From contig NZ_RYYV01000019.1 of assembly GCF_003977665.1 (NCBI RefSeq), positions 20,270 to 84,269 on the forward strand: a DNA stretch of 64,000 nt. Direction: 5' to 3'. The notes below the pieces were generated by a model, which did no database searches, was not told where the DNA came from, and saw only the letters and a program-made list of their open reading frames with translations. The stretch is from Dyella choica. GTDB lineage: Bacteria; Pseudomonadota; Gammaproteobacteria; Xanthomonadales; Rhodanobacteraceae. The first letter of the stretch is position 1, and every line of letters starts with the position of its first letter. Below, piece by piece: positions 34,969 to 43,771 of the stretch. The translations under genes and the position numbers were made by a program.

Positions 34969-35451
34969 ATGCCAAGCACAAGGGTGCATTGGTTTTTCGT
35001 ATCAATCGTTTTCGCCGGCGCACTGCATGCGCAGGAACCTGCCAAGCGGCCCGCCATCGAAGCGTTTGCCAAAGGGGTGCAGATCTACGCCTGCACACCC
35101 TCTCATGGTAGCTTTGCCTGGGTCTTGAAGGCGCCGGAAGCGAGCTTGAGCGATGCCAGGGGCCATGTGTTCGGCAAGCATTTCGCGGGGCCTAGCTGGC
35201 AGGCTGAAGACGGCAGCGTGGTGGTGGGCGAGGCGCTCAACCTGTCACCTTCGCCCGATGCCGGTTCCATTGCGTGGCTGGTGTTGCATGCCAAGTCGCA
35301 CACCGGTGCGGGTGAGATGGCGAGCGTGCAGTACGTGGTCCGCACGCGTACCGAAGGTGGCGTGGCACCCGCTATGGGCTGCGATGCCGTGCATGCGGGT
35401 ACCGAAGTGCGTGTGCCCTACAGTGCGGTCTATCTATTCTTTCGCGGCTGA
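34969..35451 (+). CDS. exported DUF3455 protein
   Basis: 160 residues; signal peptide to LHAQ, start at ATG 34969 with GGGAGAG upstream. The DUF3455 pattern is present: GVQIYACTPS, FAWVLKAPEASLSD, GKHFAGPSWQAEDGSVV and a closing AVYLFF. The family is periplasmic or extracellular and has no known activity. Confidence 0.85.
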   Translation: MPSTRVHWFFVSIVFAGALHAQEPAKRPAIEAFAKGVQIYACTPSHGSFAWVLKAPEASLSDARGHVFGKHFAGPSWQAEDGSVVVGEALNLSPSPDAGSIAWLVLHAKSHTGAGEMASVQYVVRTRTEGGVAPAMGCDAVHAGTEVRVPYSAVYLFFRG

Positions 35452-35482
35452 AGACTCTCGCTGGATGCGCGTCGAGCGGGGC

Positions 35483-35549
35483 GTAGGCTGGGATGATAAT
35501 CCCAGCTTCTGCGTGGCATACCGGTGCTGGGATTGTCATCCGGGCCTAC
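35483..35549. repeat. REP doublet 8
   Basis: Inverted pair 311 bases upstream of the RAYT transposase gene. Confidence 0.9.
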
Positions 35550-35860
35550 CAGGCGCGCATACAGTGTGGTGACGGGTACGATCGGGCAGGCTCGCGCCAA
35601 CGGAGGACGACTCGTTCCATCCAGCCCCTTATGGACCCCCGCCGCGAAGTGTCTTTCGTCACGCCATTTTCACGGATTAGGGATGAGGCTGTAGACTGGA
35701 GCCTTGCGGGTAAGCCTGTTTTGATAGGAAAAAACGGGCGGCATTTGACGATCCACGTAGATGCGCAGCAGAACGCGACGTTTGAGCGTGACACGGTCTC
35801 GTATCGACAGGGCGACATCTTCATAAGACCGCACGCGCATCGCCGCACGGAGGCCTTTCG
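35550..35860 (+). other. leader of the RAYT gene, no other gene seen
   Basis: Several open frames cross the region, but none has a credible start or protein. It probably holds the transposase promoter. Confidence 0.4.
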
Positions 35861-36565
35861 ATGCCACGAGCGCCACGGTTCGATCTTGCTTATGTACCCC
35901 AGCACATCATTCAACGCGGGCATGATGGCGCCGAGTGCTTTTACGCTCCAGCCGATTACCGTAGTTATCTGGTGCAACTGCTGCACGCCAGCAGTCGCTG
36001 GCAATGCCTGGTGCATGCTTATGTGCTGATGCCCAATCACGTGCATCTACTGGTGACGCCGTCGTGCGTCGGCGCGTTGGCGCACATGATGCAGGGGCTC
36101 GGGCGCAACTACGTAAGCTATTTCAATTCGACTTACCACCGTTCAGGAACATTGTGGGAAGGACGCTACAAATCCTGCCTGGTCGGCTCGGATTATGTGC
36201 TGAGCTGTCAGTGCTATATCGAACTCAACCCCGTGCGTTCGGGATTGGTGGGCGAGCCATCCTCGTACCCGTGGTCCAGCTATGCCTGCAACGCGTTGGG
36301 AAAACCTGATCCGGTGGTCGTTCCGCATGCCGAATTCGTAGCGTTGGGAAACTATAGAGAGCAGTGCATGCGCGCCTATCGGCAGTTGTTTGCGGCGGAT
36401 ATCGAGCCGGCTGTGCTGAGGGAAATCCGCACCTACATTCAGCAGCAGCGCGCACTGGGTTCGCCGGCGTTTCAGGAGCGGGTGGAAGCGATGCTCGGAA
36501 GGTGTGCAAAGGCCCGGCCGGCGCACCGGCCGCGCAAGCGTCCCGAGGCGATCGGGCGCGTGTAA
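35861..36565 (+). CDS. REP-associated tyrosine transposase (RAYT, Y1 HUH family)
   Basis: 234 residues; GGAGG eight bases before the ATG. The HUH site is intact (HAYVLMPNHVHLLVTP), and the catalytic Tyr lies in the helix GRNYVSYFNSTYHRSGTLWE, followed by GRYKS. This family moves single-stranded REP hairpins by 5'-phosphotyrosine chemistry. It is the probable source of the REP doublets spread over the window; the nearest is at 35483. The C-terminal tail is basic. Confidence 0.93.
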   Translation: MPRAPRFDLAYVPQHIIQRGHDGAECFYAPADYRSYLVQLLHASSRWQCLVHAYVLMPNHVHLLVTPSCVGALAHMMQGLGRNYVSYFNSTYHRSGTLWEGRYKSCLVGSDYVLSCQCYIELNPVRSGLVGEPSSYPWSSYACNALGKPDPVVVPHAEFVALGNYREQCMRAYRQLFAADIEPAVLREIRTYIQQQRALGSPAFQERVEAMLGRCAKARPAHRPRKRPEAIGRV

Positions 36566-36615
36566 TGCAGCAAGGCGCTTGATCGGTGCTGCTGGCGCAG
36601 CAGCGGCGCGATGGG

Positions 36616-36981
36616 CTATTTTTCCAGCATCGCTTTCAACCGCAGCAGCGCCTGGTCCCATTGCTGCGCAATGGCATCGAGCGAACGCCGAGCCTCCTCC
36701 AGTCGTGATGGTTCGAATTCCCACAAGCGCTCGCGCCCCTGCCGTAGGTCGCGTACCAGCCCGGCGTCCGCCAAAACCTGCAAATGCTTGGTAACGGCTT
36801 GCCGCGTGATCTCGGTACCGGCCGTAAGCTGGGCGATCGACAGCGCACTGCCAGTGCAGAGCAGGGCGATCAGGCGCAGGCGGGTTTCGTCCCCCAGCGC
36901 GGCGAACACGGGTACAGCCTTGTGCAACAGCGGAAGCTTGGTGCCTGCGTTTCGCACCGAAGCTTCAGTGCGAGGCGACAT
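36616..36981 (-). CDS. ArsR-family transcriptional regulator
   Basis: 121 residues with a winged helix-turn-helix: VFAALGDETRLRLIALL, then AQLTAGTEITRQAVTKHLQVLADAGLV. No cysteine metal site is apparent. Its start overlaps the end of the SRPBCC gene by 17 bases, so both are made from one message. Such regulator-SRPBCC pairs are frequent. It probably binds the paired operators at 37429-37486 and represses its own operon. Confidence 0.9.
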   Translation of the reverse strand: MSPRTEASVRNAGTKLPLLHKAVPVFAALGDETRLRLIALLCTGSALSIAQLTAGTEITRQAVTKHLQVLADAGLVRDLRQGRERLWEFEPSRLEEARRSLDAIAQQWDQALLRLKAMLEK

Positions 36982-37426
36982 AGGCGTCGATGTTGTTCAT
37001 CTGCTCCTCCCAGCCGCTGTTGTTCATGCGGAAGGCTTCCTGCCTTCGGTGTGCCGGGATCCGGTCGAATCCGGATTCGACCACGCGCAGCAAGGTGCCG
37101 CCGGAGCTTTCCTCCAGCTCGAACGTCACCAGGGTGGTGGGTTCTTGCGAATAGTCCACATCGGGATCTATGGCGTACGGATGCCAGCGAAACGACAGCA
37201 AGCGTTCCGGTTCCACGCGATCGACCACCACCTTCATCACCAGGTGTTCATAGCCTGGATAGGTGATGTTTCCTTCGCACGGTTCGCCGGCCACGAAGCG
37301 CTTTCCCTTGAGCGCCACGCCGAACCATTCGCCAAAGGATTCGGCATCCGCCAGCGCTTGCCACACCTTTGCACGTGGTGCCTTGATGAGGACCTGTCGT
37401 TCGATACGATCTGTGGATGAGTTCAT
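36965..37426 (-). CDS. SRPBCC (AHSA1-like) protein
   Basis: 153 residues from the ATG at 37426 (AGGAGG upstream). It has the START/AHSA1 pattern: VLIKAPRAKVWQALADAESFGEWFG, then LLSFRWHP, TTLVTFELEE and a final helix, GWEEQMNNI. Such proteins bind hydrophobic ligands. It is the first gene of an operon with the ArsR regulator. The ribosome-binding site lies inside an operator palindrome. Confidence 0.9.
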   Translation of the reverse strand: MNSSTDRIERQVLIKAPRAKVWQALADAESFGEWFGVALKGKRFVAGEPCEGNITYPGYEHLVMKVVVDRVEPERLLSFRWHPYAIDPDVDYSQEPTTLVTFELEESSGGTLLRVVESGFDRIPAHRRQEAFRMNNSGWEEQMNNIDAYVASH

Positions 37427-37428
37427 AG

Positions 37429-37486
37429 GCAACCTCCTGGTTGCATATTAGTGCGGTCGTCGCTATCCATGCAACCTCATGGTTGC
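37429..37486. promoter_or_regulatory. twin operator palindromes of the SRPBCC-ArsR operon
   Basis: GCAACCTCCTGGTTGC (37429-37444) and GCAACCTCATGGTTGC (37471-37486): identical 6-base arms, centres 42 bases apart, four helical turns. The first covers the AGGAGG of the SRPBCC gene. The likely binder is the ArsR protein of the operon. Confidence 0.75.
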
Positions 37487-37614
37487 ACTTGGGCGATCGT
37501 GCCGGCGGCGGGCGGACTGGCTATGCTCGACTTGCTTTTGTCCGATCCGCCGCAGCTCGTACGTCATCGGAGTGGCGGCGCATGCTGCCCGCCTCGAACC
37601 GACGGAGAAATGCC

Positions 37615-37980
37615 ATGCAATACCTACTAATGTTGTTTGCCGAAGAAAAGGCCTGGGGCCGGATGTCCAGCGCAGACCAGGAACGCGGTGTGGCCGCCTA
37701 CGGCGCCTATACGCAGGCACTCAAGGAGGCCGGCGTGTGGGTGGGCTCCAACCGGCTGCAGAACACGGATTCGGCTACCACCGTGCGCGTGGTCGACGGC
37801 AAGTCGCAGGTGCTGGATGGGCCCTATGCGGATTCCAAGGAGCAGCTTGCCGGCTATTACCTGATCGAGGCGGCCGATCTCGACGCAGCACTGGGCTGGG
37901 CAGCGCGCTGCCCGGGCGCTGGCCACGGCACCATTGAAGTGCGACCGGTATGGCCTACGTACGGAGGCAGCCCATCGTGA
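37615..37980 (+). CDS. YCII-related DGPF-type protein
   Basis: 121 residues; GGAG seven bases before the ATG. It opens MQYLLMLFAEEKAWG and carries DGPYADSKEQLAGYYLIE, the DGPF signature, and a closing GTIEVRPVWP. In the ECF42 group such proteins are encoded next to the sigma factor, and this gene overlaps the sigma gene by GTGA. Whether it is an enzyme or a partner of the sigma factor is not settled. Confidence 0.92.
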   Translation: MQYLLMLFAEEKAWGRMSSADQERGVAAYGAYTQALKEAGVWVGSNRLQNTDSATTVRVVDGKSQVLDGPYADSKEQLAGYYLIEAADLDAALGWAARCPGAGHGTIEVRPVWPTYGGSPS

Positions 37981-39230
37981 GCGAAGGCGCTTGCGCGCGA
38001 GCGGCCGCGAACGCGGTAGCGCGCCGCAGCTATGGCAAGCTGCTGGCGTATCTGGCCGCCGACATGCATGACGTGTCGGCGGCGGAGGACGCCTTGTCGG
38101 AGGCGTTTGCTGCCGCACTGGCGGATTGGCCGCTGCATGGCTGCCCCGACCATCCGGAGTCCTGGCTGATGACGGTGGCGCGCCGCAAGGGCATCGATGG
38201 TGTACGGCGGCGCCGCAGCGGCGAAGCTGCTTCGGTGCAGTTGCAGGCGATAGCCGATATGCGGGCGGAGTGCGTGGACAGCGGCGAGGAAGAGGCTTTC
38301 CCCGATCGGCGCCTGGCCCTGCTGTTCGCCTGCGCCCATCCAGCCATCGATGTGGGCATTCGTGCACCGTTGATGCTGCAGACCGTGCTGGGCATGGATG
38401 CGAAGACCATCGCCTCGGCTTTTCTGGTTTCGCCCGAAGCGATGGGCAAACGGCTGGCTCGTGCCAAGCAGAAGATCCGCGAGGCGGGCATTCCCTTTGT
38501 CATCCCTGAACGGGACGCCTGGAACGAACGGCTCGAAGGCGTGCTCACTGCGATCTACGCGACCTATGCCGAGGGCTGGAGCGATCCTGGCGATGCCGAT
38601 CTCATGCGCCGTGACCTGGCCGACGAAGCGCTCTTCCTTGCCCGACTGCTGGCGGAGCTGTTGCCGCAGGAGCCGGAAACGCTGGGCTTGCTTGCTTGCA
38701 TGCTGTACACCGAGGCGCGCCGCGGCGCGCGCCGTAACGCGCAAGGTGAGTACGTGCCATTGGCGGAGCAGGACACACTTCTATGGGAGGCCGGCATGAT
38801 CGATGAGGCCGAAGCCCTGTTGCGGCGGGCAAGTGCATTCCGGCGTATCGGCCGCTACCAACTCGAAGCGGCGCTGCAGTCGGCACACGTCGAGCGCCGC
38901 CGTTCCGGGCGTAACGACTGGACTCCCGAGGTACAGCTTTACGACGCGTTGCATGCATTGACCGGCTCGCCAGTCGTTGCACTCAATCGCGCGCTGGCGG
39001 TGGCGGAGCTTGAAGGGCCTGAGGCAGCCATTGCCATCATCCGCAGCTTGTCCGAAGACAGGCGGATGGCCGACTATCAGTCGTATTGGGCCGCGCGTGC
39101 GGCGTTGTTTGCGCGTGTTGGGGATGTGCGCGAAGCCTTACATGCCTACGATATGGCGATTGGTTTGGCGCGTGATCCGGCGGTGCGGCATTTTTTACAG
39201 CGGCAGCAGAGCATTCTTGAGACGAAATGA
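37977..39230 (+). CDS. ECF42-type sigma factor with C-terminal TPR extension
   Basis: 417 residues, twice the size of a plain ECF sigma factor. Sigma region 2 covers about 20-80 (RRSYGKLLAYLAAD ... DALSEAFAAAL) and region 4 about 100-165 (LLFACAHPAIDVGIRAPLML, KTIASAFLVSPEAMGKRLARAK). Residues 185-417 are TPR-like, including ARRGARRNAQGEYVPLAEQD and PVVALNRALAVAELEGPEAA, as in ECF42, where the extension is needed for activity. GTG start overlaps the stop of the DGPF gene; GGAGG upstream. Confidence 0.92.
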   Translation: MSEGACARAAANAVARRSYGKLLAYLAADMHDVSAAEDALSEAFAAALADWPLHGCPDHPESWLMTVARRKGIDGVRRRRSGEAASVQLQAIADMRAECVDSGEEEAFPDRRLALLFACAHPAIDVGIRAPLMLQTVLGMDAKTIASAFLVSPEAMGKRLARAKQKIREAGIPFVIPERDAWNERLEGVLTAIYATYAEGWSDPGDADLMRRDLADEALFLARLLAELLPQEPETLGLLACMLYTEARRGARRNAQGEYVPLAEQDTLLWEAGMIDEAEALLRRASAFRRIGRYQLEAALQSAHVERRRSGRNDWTPEVQLYDALHALTGSPVVALNRALAVAELEGPEAAIAIIRSLSEDRRMADYQSYWAARAALFARVGDVREALHAYDMAIGLARDPAVRHFLQRQQSILETK

Positions 39231-39246
39231 TTGATTTGAGATCCGC

Positions 39247-39311
39247 GTAGGCTGGGATGACAATCCCAGCTTACGCGGCTTGCTGATGCCGGGTTTGCCA
39301 TCCCAGCCTAC
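39247..39311. repeat. REP doublet 9
   Basis: Inverted pair after the ECF42 gene, with the outer GTAGGCTGGGATGAC and ATCCCAGCCTAC ends. Confidence 0.9.
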
Positions 39312-39382
39312 GCGAGCCATCTGCCCCGCCGCGTCCCCAGTCTGGCAGAATCGGTCATTCCGCTTACCGGGAAGCCAAGCAC

Positions 39383-40642
39383 ATGCGTGACGCCGTCACT
39401 ACTCCGGCCAATTCACCCGGCCGGGTCCTGTTCGCCAGCCTGATCGGCACCACCATCGAGTTCTTCGATTTCTACATCTACGCCACGGCGGCGGTGCTGG
39501 TGTTTCCCAAGCTGTTCTTTCCGGCGGGCGATGCGACGACGGCAACCTTGCAATCCTTCGCCACGTTCGCACTGGCCTTCATCGCGCGGCCGATCGGTTC
39601 GGCCCTGTTCGGCCACTTCGGCGATCGCATCGGCCGCAAGGCGACGCTGGTGGCGGCTTTGCTCACCATGGGCATCTCCACGGTGATGATCGGCGTGCTG
39701 CCCACCTACGACCATATCGGCCTGCTAGCACCGGCACTGCTGGCGTTGTGCCGGCTGGGGCAGGGCCTTGGGCTCGGCGGCGAATGGGGCGGCGCCGTGC
39801 TGCTGGCGATTGAGAACGCGCCGCCCGGCAAGCGCGCCTGGTACGGCATGTTCCCGCAACTCGGCGCGCCGCTTGGTTTTCTCGCCGCAACCGGTCTGTT
39901 TCTGTGGCTCCAAAAGATGGGCGATGGCATGTTCTTCGCCTGGGGCTGGCGAGTACCGTTTCTGGCCAGCTCGGCGCTGGTGCTGATCGGCTTGTGGATG
40001 CGACTGCGCCTGAACGAAACGCCTGCGTTCGCGCGTGCGATGGCGCTGCAGGAGCGGGTGAAGGTACCGATGTTCAACGTGTTCGCGCGTCATACGCGCG
40101 CGCTCATCAGCGGTACGTTCGCGGCAATGGCCACCTTCGTGATCTTTTACCTGATGACGGTGTTCGCGCTGAGCTGGGCGACGTCCAAGCTCGCTTATTC
40201 GCGCGAATCGTTCCTGGTCGCGCAAATGGTGGGGGTACTGTTCTTCGCCTTGTTGATCCCATTCTCGGCTTGGCTGGCGGACAAACGCAGCGGCCGCTTC
40301 GCGATGCTGATGGCCACAGTACTGATCTTCGTGTTCGGCATTGCCTATGCGCCGCTGTTCGCGCAGAGCGGCATGCTGTTCATGGTGGTGGGCATGTGCG
40401 TCGTCGGTCTCACCTACGGTCCGCTGGGCACGGTACTGGCGCAGATGTTCCCCACCGCCGTGCGCTATACCGGTGCGTCGTTGGCATTCAACATGGCGGG
40501 TATTTTCGGCGCTTCGCTCGCGCCGTATCTGGCCACCTGGCTGGCCAAGACCTATGGCCTGGCCTACGTGGGCTACTATCTTTCGGCGGCGGCCGTGCTC
40601 AGTTTGCTCGCGTTGCTGGCCAAGCCGCGCGAAGCGATGTAA
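39383..40642 (+). CDS. MFS metabolite:H+ symporter (MHS family)
   Basis: 419 residues with 12 predicted helices. The MHS signature is clear: SLIGTTIEFFDFYIYATAA in the first helix, FGHFGDRIGRKATL in the 2-3 loop and LGLGGEWGGAV in helix 4. Relatives carry organic acids such as shikimate, citrate or proline betaine. Substrate unknown. A terminator follows at 40659. Confidence 0.9.
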   Translation: MRDAVTTPANSPGRVLFASLIGTTIEFFDFYIYATAAVLVFPKLFFPAGDATTATLQSFATFALAFIARPIGSALFGHFGDRIGRKATLVAALLTMGISTVMIGVLPTYDHIGLLAPALLALCRLGQGLGLGGEWGGAVLLAIENAPPGKRAWYGMFPQLGAPLGFLAATGLFLWLQKMGDGMFFAWGWRVPFLASSALVLIGLWMRLRLNETPAFARAMALQERVKVPMFNVFARHTRALISGTFAAMATFVIFYLMTVFALSWATSKLAYSRESFLVAQMVGVLFFALLIPFSAWLADKRSGRFAMLMATVLIFVFGIAYAPLFAQSGMLFMVVGMCVVGLTYGPLGTVLAQMFPTAVRYTGASLAFNMAGIFGASLAPYLATWLAKTYGLAYVGYYLSAAAVLSLLALLAKPREAM

Positions 40643-40658
40643 CGGCCAGCATCGGCGC

Positions 40659-40697
40659 AAAAAAAGCCCTGGCGAGCGCGGGCTGCCAGGGCTTTTC
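40659..40697. terminator. bidirectional terminator
   Basis: AAAAAGCCCTGGC, loop, GCCAGGGCTTTT; serves the MFS gene and the convergent YXWGXW gene. Confidence 0.88.
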
Positions 40698-40710
40698 ATC
40701 AGCCAGGCGA

Positions 40711-41922
40711 TCAACCACCCGGAGGATGTTGTTCCTCGCGTTTGCCTTTCTCCTGCGGCTGCGCCGGAAGGGGCCTTTCGGCAGGGTGGGGTGGCTGAGC
40801 AGCAGGATGAGGTGAATACGGATGAGCTTCTGGCGGAGGCGGAGCGCCATGGAACGCCGGCGCCGGATACGGCCGCTCCGGTGCCATTTCGCGTGGCGCA
40901 GGCGCTTCGCGCAGTGCCGGTGACTCACGTCGCGACGGTGCTACTTCTGGACGCGGCGCGCCGAAGTTTTCAGGTCGTGCTTCAGCCGGGCGATTTGGCG
41001 TCATCGGTTCACGCGGCGCCTGGTTTGCATTGCGCTCCGTATGCGGCGCGAAATGCTCCGACGGCAGGCCGCGGTTTTCTGCGGGTTGTGGACGCTCGGC
41101 AGGTTGCGGGCGCTCGGCCCGGCCAGGATGGGGGGCAGCTTCGCCTCTCGCCTCGGCACCGCGCGCAGCGACAGTGGCTGCGCCGGTGAAAGCAGCCGGC
41201 TTTGCCGTTGCCGCGATCTGCGGCGCTCCGTGATTGGCCGAAAAGCGCAATTGGGGATTCTGGCGCGCCATCTGCACATGCTCCTGCTGCACCGCTACGG
41301 GCGGTGTGTGTTGTGCGTGCTGGTAAGCCACCTCCCGCGACGTCGGTTGCGCAGACACGCCGCCATTGCCGCCGTTATAGCTCACGTGGTTGATCGAAAC
41401 GTTGTTGATCACGGTCTTGTTGTACACATTGGTGACGTGCACATTGCTGATGTTGTTCACCGTGCGGTTGTAATAGAAACCGCTCGGTCCCCAGTGCCCG
41501 CCTTCATAGCCTTCGCCGCCATAGCCGTAACCGTAATTGACGCCGCCGTAAAAGCCCACCTGCGGCCCCCAATAGCCTTCATGGAAGACGAACACCGCAC
41601 CGCTCCAGCCCCAATATCCAGGCGTCCAAAAGGCGCCGGTGTACGGCGCAAGCACCCAGGTGCCCGGCACCCAGTAGTACTCCTCGCCATCCCATGCCCA
41701 ATAACCTGGTGCCCACAGGTAGCCATCGCCCGGAATCGGCGGCTGGTCGTAAACCGGCAGTGGCGGTGGCGGCGAGCCGGCGGTGATGGTGACGCCGATG
41801 GATACCTGTGCTTGCACCGGCGTGGTGACGAACGCGAACGCCGCGGCGGAGAGCACGGCGGCGCCAAGCGCCAACGCGCTGCAGCGCATGGCAGCCTTCC
41901 GCATAAGAGCATGCTGTTTCAT
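40711..41922 (-). CDS. YXWGXW-repeat secreted protein, copy 1
   Basis: 403 residues from the ATG at 41922 with AAGGAA upstream and a signal peptide ending VQAQ. Residues about 45-130 hold aromatic repeats, GYWAWDGEEYYWVPGTW and WTPGYWGW, which define the YXWGXW family. Then comes an Asn/Val-rich strand region (NNISNVHVTNVYNKTVINN) and a long disordered Pro/Glu/Arg tail. Surface or matrix protein of unknown role. A paralogue is at 55671. Confidence 0.88.
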   Translation of the reverse strand: MKQHALMRKAAMRCSALALGAAVLSAAAFAFVTTPVQAQVSIGVTITAGSPPPPLPVYDQPPIPGDGYLWAPGYWAWDGEEYYWVPGTWVLAPYTGAFWTPGYWGWSGAVFVFHEGYWGPQVGFYGGVNYGYGYGGEGYEGGHWGPSGFYYNRTVNNISNVHVTNVYNKTVINNVSINHVSYNGGNGGVSAQPTSREVAYQHAQHTPPVAVQQEHVQMARQNPQLRFSANHGAPQIAATAKPAAFTGAATVAARGAEARGEAAPHPGRAERPQPAERPQPAENRGLPSEHFAPHTERNANQAPREPMTPNRPAEARPENFGAPRPEVAPSRRESPALREAPAPREMAPERPYPAPAFHGAPPPPEAHPYSPHPAAQPPHPAERPLPAQPQEKGKREEQHPPGG

Positions 41923-42263
41923 GGATATTCCTTTCTTGGCCAGTGCGTGTACGCAACGTACTGCAAGTGATGCGACGAAAGATTGAGCCTCACCTGCGCC
42001 GTTCCTGTTCAATTAAGCGGAAAGACACGGTTCGACGCTGCATTGACACGCAAGCACTTGTATCGCTTTGCAAACGGCAACATAAATCGTCAGTAAAGCG
42101 CAGCTATGCGGCAAGGATGGTTGCTTTCGCGGAACTGACAACAAGGGAAATGCCGCCTGAAGGTCGCTTGCTTGTCGCGCCCATGCGGCAGCCGCCTGGC
42201 AAGAACCGGAGTGCGATGGGCCGATGCGCAGCTTAGAGTGGCGTATTTGATGAGGAGCTTTCG
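41923..42263. other. divergent promoter region, nothing else recognised
   Basis: 340 bases between the YXWGXW gene and the oxygenase gene, AT-richer near 42060-42110. It must carry both promoters. Confidence 0.4.
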
Positions 42264-43001
42264 ATGAAGAGCAGTCATGCCGAACGGGCCGCGCAGTCGC
42301 AGCATGATCACGGGGCCGATCTGGATTGGCCGCGCCTCGCCGGCGATCTGGATCGTTACGGGGTGGCAAGCATTGCCGGCTTGTTGCAGGCTGACGCATG
42401 TCGTGCACTGGCTGCGTCGTACGCAGACGATCACCTGTTCAGAAGCCGCGTGGTGATGGCCCGGCACGGATTCGGGAGCGGCGAATACAAGTATTTCGCC
42501 TACCCACTGCCGAGGCCCATCCAGGAGCTTCGCACGGCTTTTTACCCGCCTCTGGCGGAGATCGCCAACCGCTGGAACCAGGCCATGGATATCGCCGTGC
42601 GTTATCCGGCCACGCACGAGCAATACCTTGAGCGTTGTCACGCGGCAGGGCAGCTGCGCCCCACGCCTTTGCTGCTGCGATATGCTGCCGGCGACCACAA
42701 CTGCCTGCATCAGGACCTCTACGGCGAGCACGTGTTTCCGTTGCAGATGGCGATCCTGCTTTCGCAACCAGGCAAAGATTTCACCGGTGGCGAATTCGTC
42801 TTGACCGAGCAGCGCCCGCGCATGCAATCGCGGGTGGAAGTAGTGCCGCTACAGCAGGGCGATGCGGTAGTGTTTGCCGTGCATCATCGGCCGGTGCAAG
42901 GCTCGCGTGGCGTGTACCGGGTGACGATGCGGCATGGGGTGAGCCGGATTCGCGCCGGGCAGCGGCATATGCTGGGGATCATTTTTCATGATGCGCTGTG
43001 A
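42264..43001 (+). CDS. 2-oxoglutarate/Fe(II) oxygenase
   Basis: 245 residues; GAGGAG before the ATG. The jelly-roll iron site reads CLHQDLYGEHVFPLQM (His-x-Asp), a distal His in the segment GSRGVYRVTMRHGVSRIR with the 2-oxoglutarate Arg nearby, and TGGEFVLTEQRPR. The family hydroxylates proteins or small molecules; the target is unknown. It ends in a hairpin and faces the second Mrr-like gene. Confidence 0.85.
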   Translation: MKSSHAERAAQSQHDHGADLDWPRLAGDLDRYGVASIAGLLQADACRALAASYADDHLFRSRVVMARHGFGSGEYKYFAYPLPRPIQELRTAFYPPLAEIANRWNQAMDIAVRYPATHEQYLERCHAAGQLRPTPLLLRYAAGDHNCLHQDLYGEHVFPLQMAILLSQPGKDFTGGEFVLTEQRPRMQSRVEVVPLQQGDAVVFAVHHRPVQGSRGVYRVTMRHGVSRIRAGQRHMLGIIFHDAL

Positions 43002-43015
43002 TGGCGCATGAGCTG

Positions 43016-43043
43016 CCCCTTCCCTGACAAGCAGGGTAAGGGG
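43016..43043. repeat. hairpin between convergent genes
   Basis: CCCCTTCCCTG / CAGGGTAAGGGG with one bulge; no T run, so only a possible terminator. Confidence 0.5.
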
Positions 43044-43096
43044 ATGTTTCAAGGGGCTTCAACAGGAAAGCCGCGCAAAGCGCGGTCTCCTTGATG

Positions 43097-43771
43097 TCAG
43101 GTCTGCGCCGCCGTACGCGGCCGGTGATGCATCGGCGGTGGCGAGGAAGGCGCACGGAACGGCACCACGCGGGCATCGACCGGCAACTGCGCATCGCTCA
43201 GCATCGCCACCAGTGTTTCCCCGTAGATGAGCTCGAACGGCTTGCCGGTGACGAACTTCCACGCATCGTCGGTGTAATCGCCGCAGGCCACGATCTTCAC
43301 CGCAGTGGCGTGGTGATGCTTCATCAGCTTATCCATCTCGCGCACATCCTTCACATTGACATCGCGGTGTTGCCAATGCCGGCACTGCACCAGGGTGGTC
43401 ATGCCGTGCTTGCGCAGTATGAGATCCAGGCCGGCCTCCGCGTCGACGCGCCCGGCGCATTCCACGGCATAGCCCCGAAAGCGGAACGCCTGTGCCACGC
43501 GCTCCTCGAAAACCTGCCAATGCATGCGGCATAGCTCGGCCAGCTGCTCGCGTACGACCAGACGATGCACTCGCTTGCGATAGCCAAGGCAGGTGGCGAA
43601 CGCGAATGCCCAGCAGGCGATCAAGGCCATCCACAACAGCGTCAGGTAGCTCGCACTGTGCACCCCGCGCCCGTAGTGGACGCCCAGACAGGCGCTCAGG
43701 CCGAGCAAGATGCCGGCGGGCCAATGCACCAGAACGTAGCGTTCGATGCGATGTGTTCTGTGCTTCGCCAT
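43097..43771 (-). CDS. Mrr-like membrane protein with altered catalytic site
   Basis: 224 residues from the ATG at 43771 (GGGGGAG upstream). Two membrane helices (about 18-75) precede an Mrr-type domain: LCRMHWQVFEERVAQAFRFRGY, Asp in AGLDLIL, and LVQCRHW where the normal motif is QCK. The Lys to Arg change removes the residue used by PD-(D/E)XK nucleases, so it may bind DNA without cutting. Otherwise the layout matches the copy at 16926. The remaining 3' part is Pro-rich. Confidence 0.75.
   Translation of the reverse strand: MAKHRTHRIERYVLVHWPAGILLGLSACLGVHYGRGVHSASYLTLLWMALIACWAFAFATCLGYRKRVHRLVVREQLAELCRMHWQVFEERVAQAFRFRGYAVECAGRVDAEAGLDLILRKHGMTTLVQCRHWQHRDVNVKDVREMDKLMKHHHATAVKIVACGDYTDDAWKFVTGKPFELIYGETLVAMLSDAQLPVDARVVPFRAPSSPPPMHHRPRTAAQT

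Noticed and set aside
35493..36029. 178-codon frame overlapping the RAYT start
   Set aside because: Starts inside a REP doublet and overlaps the clear transposase in another frame; no recognisable protein.
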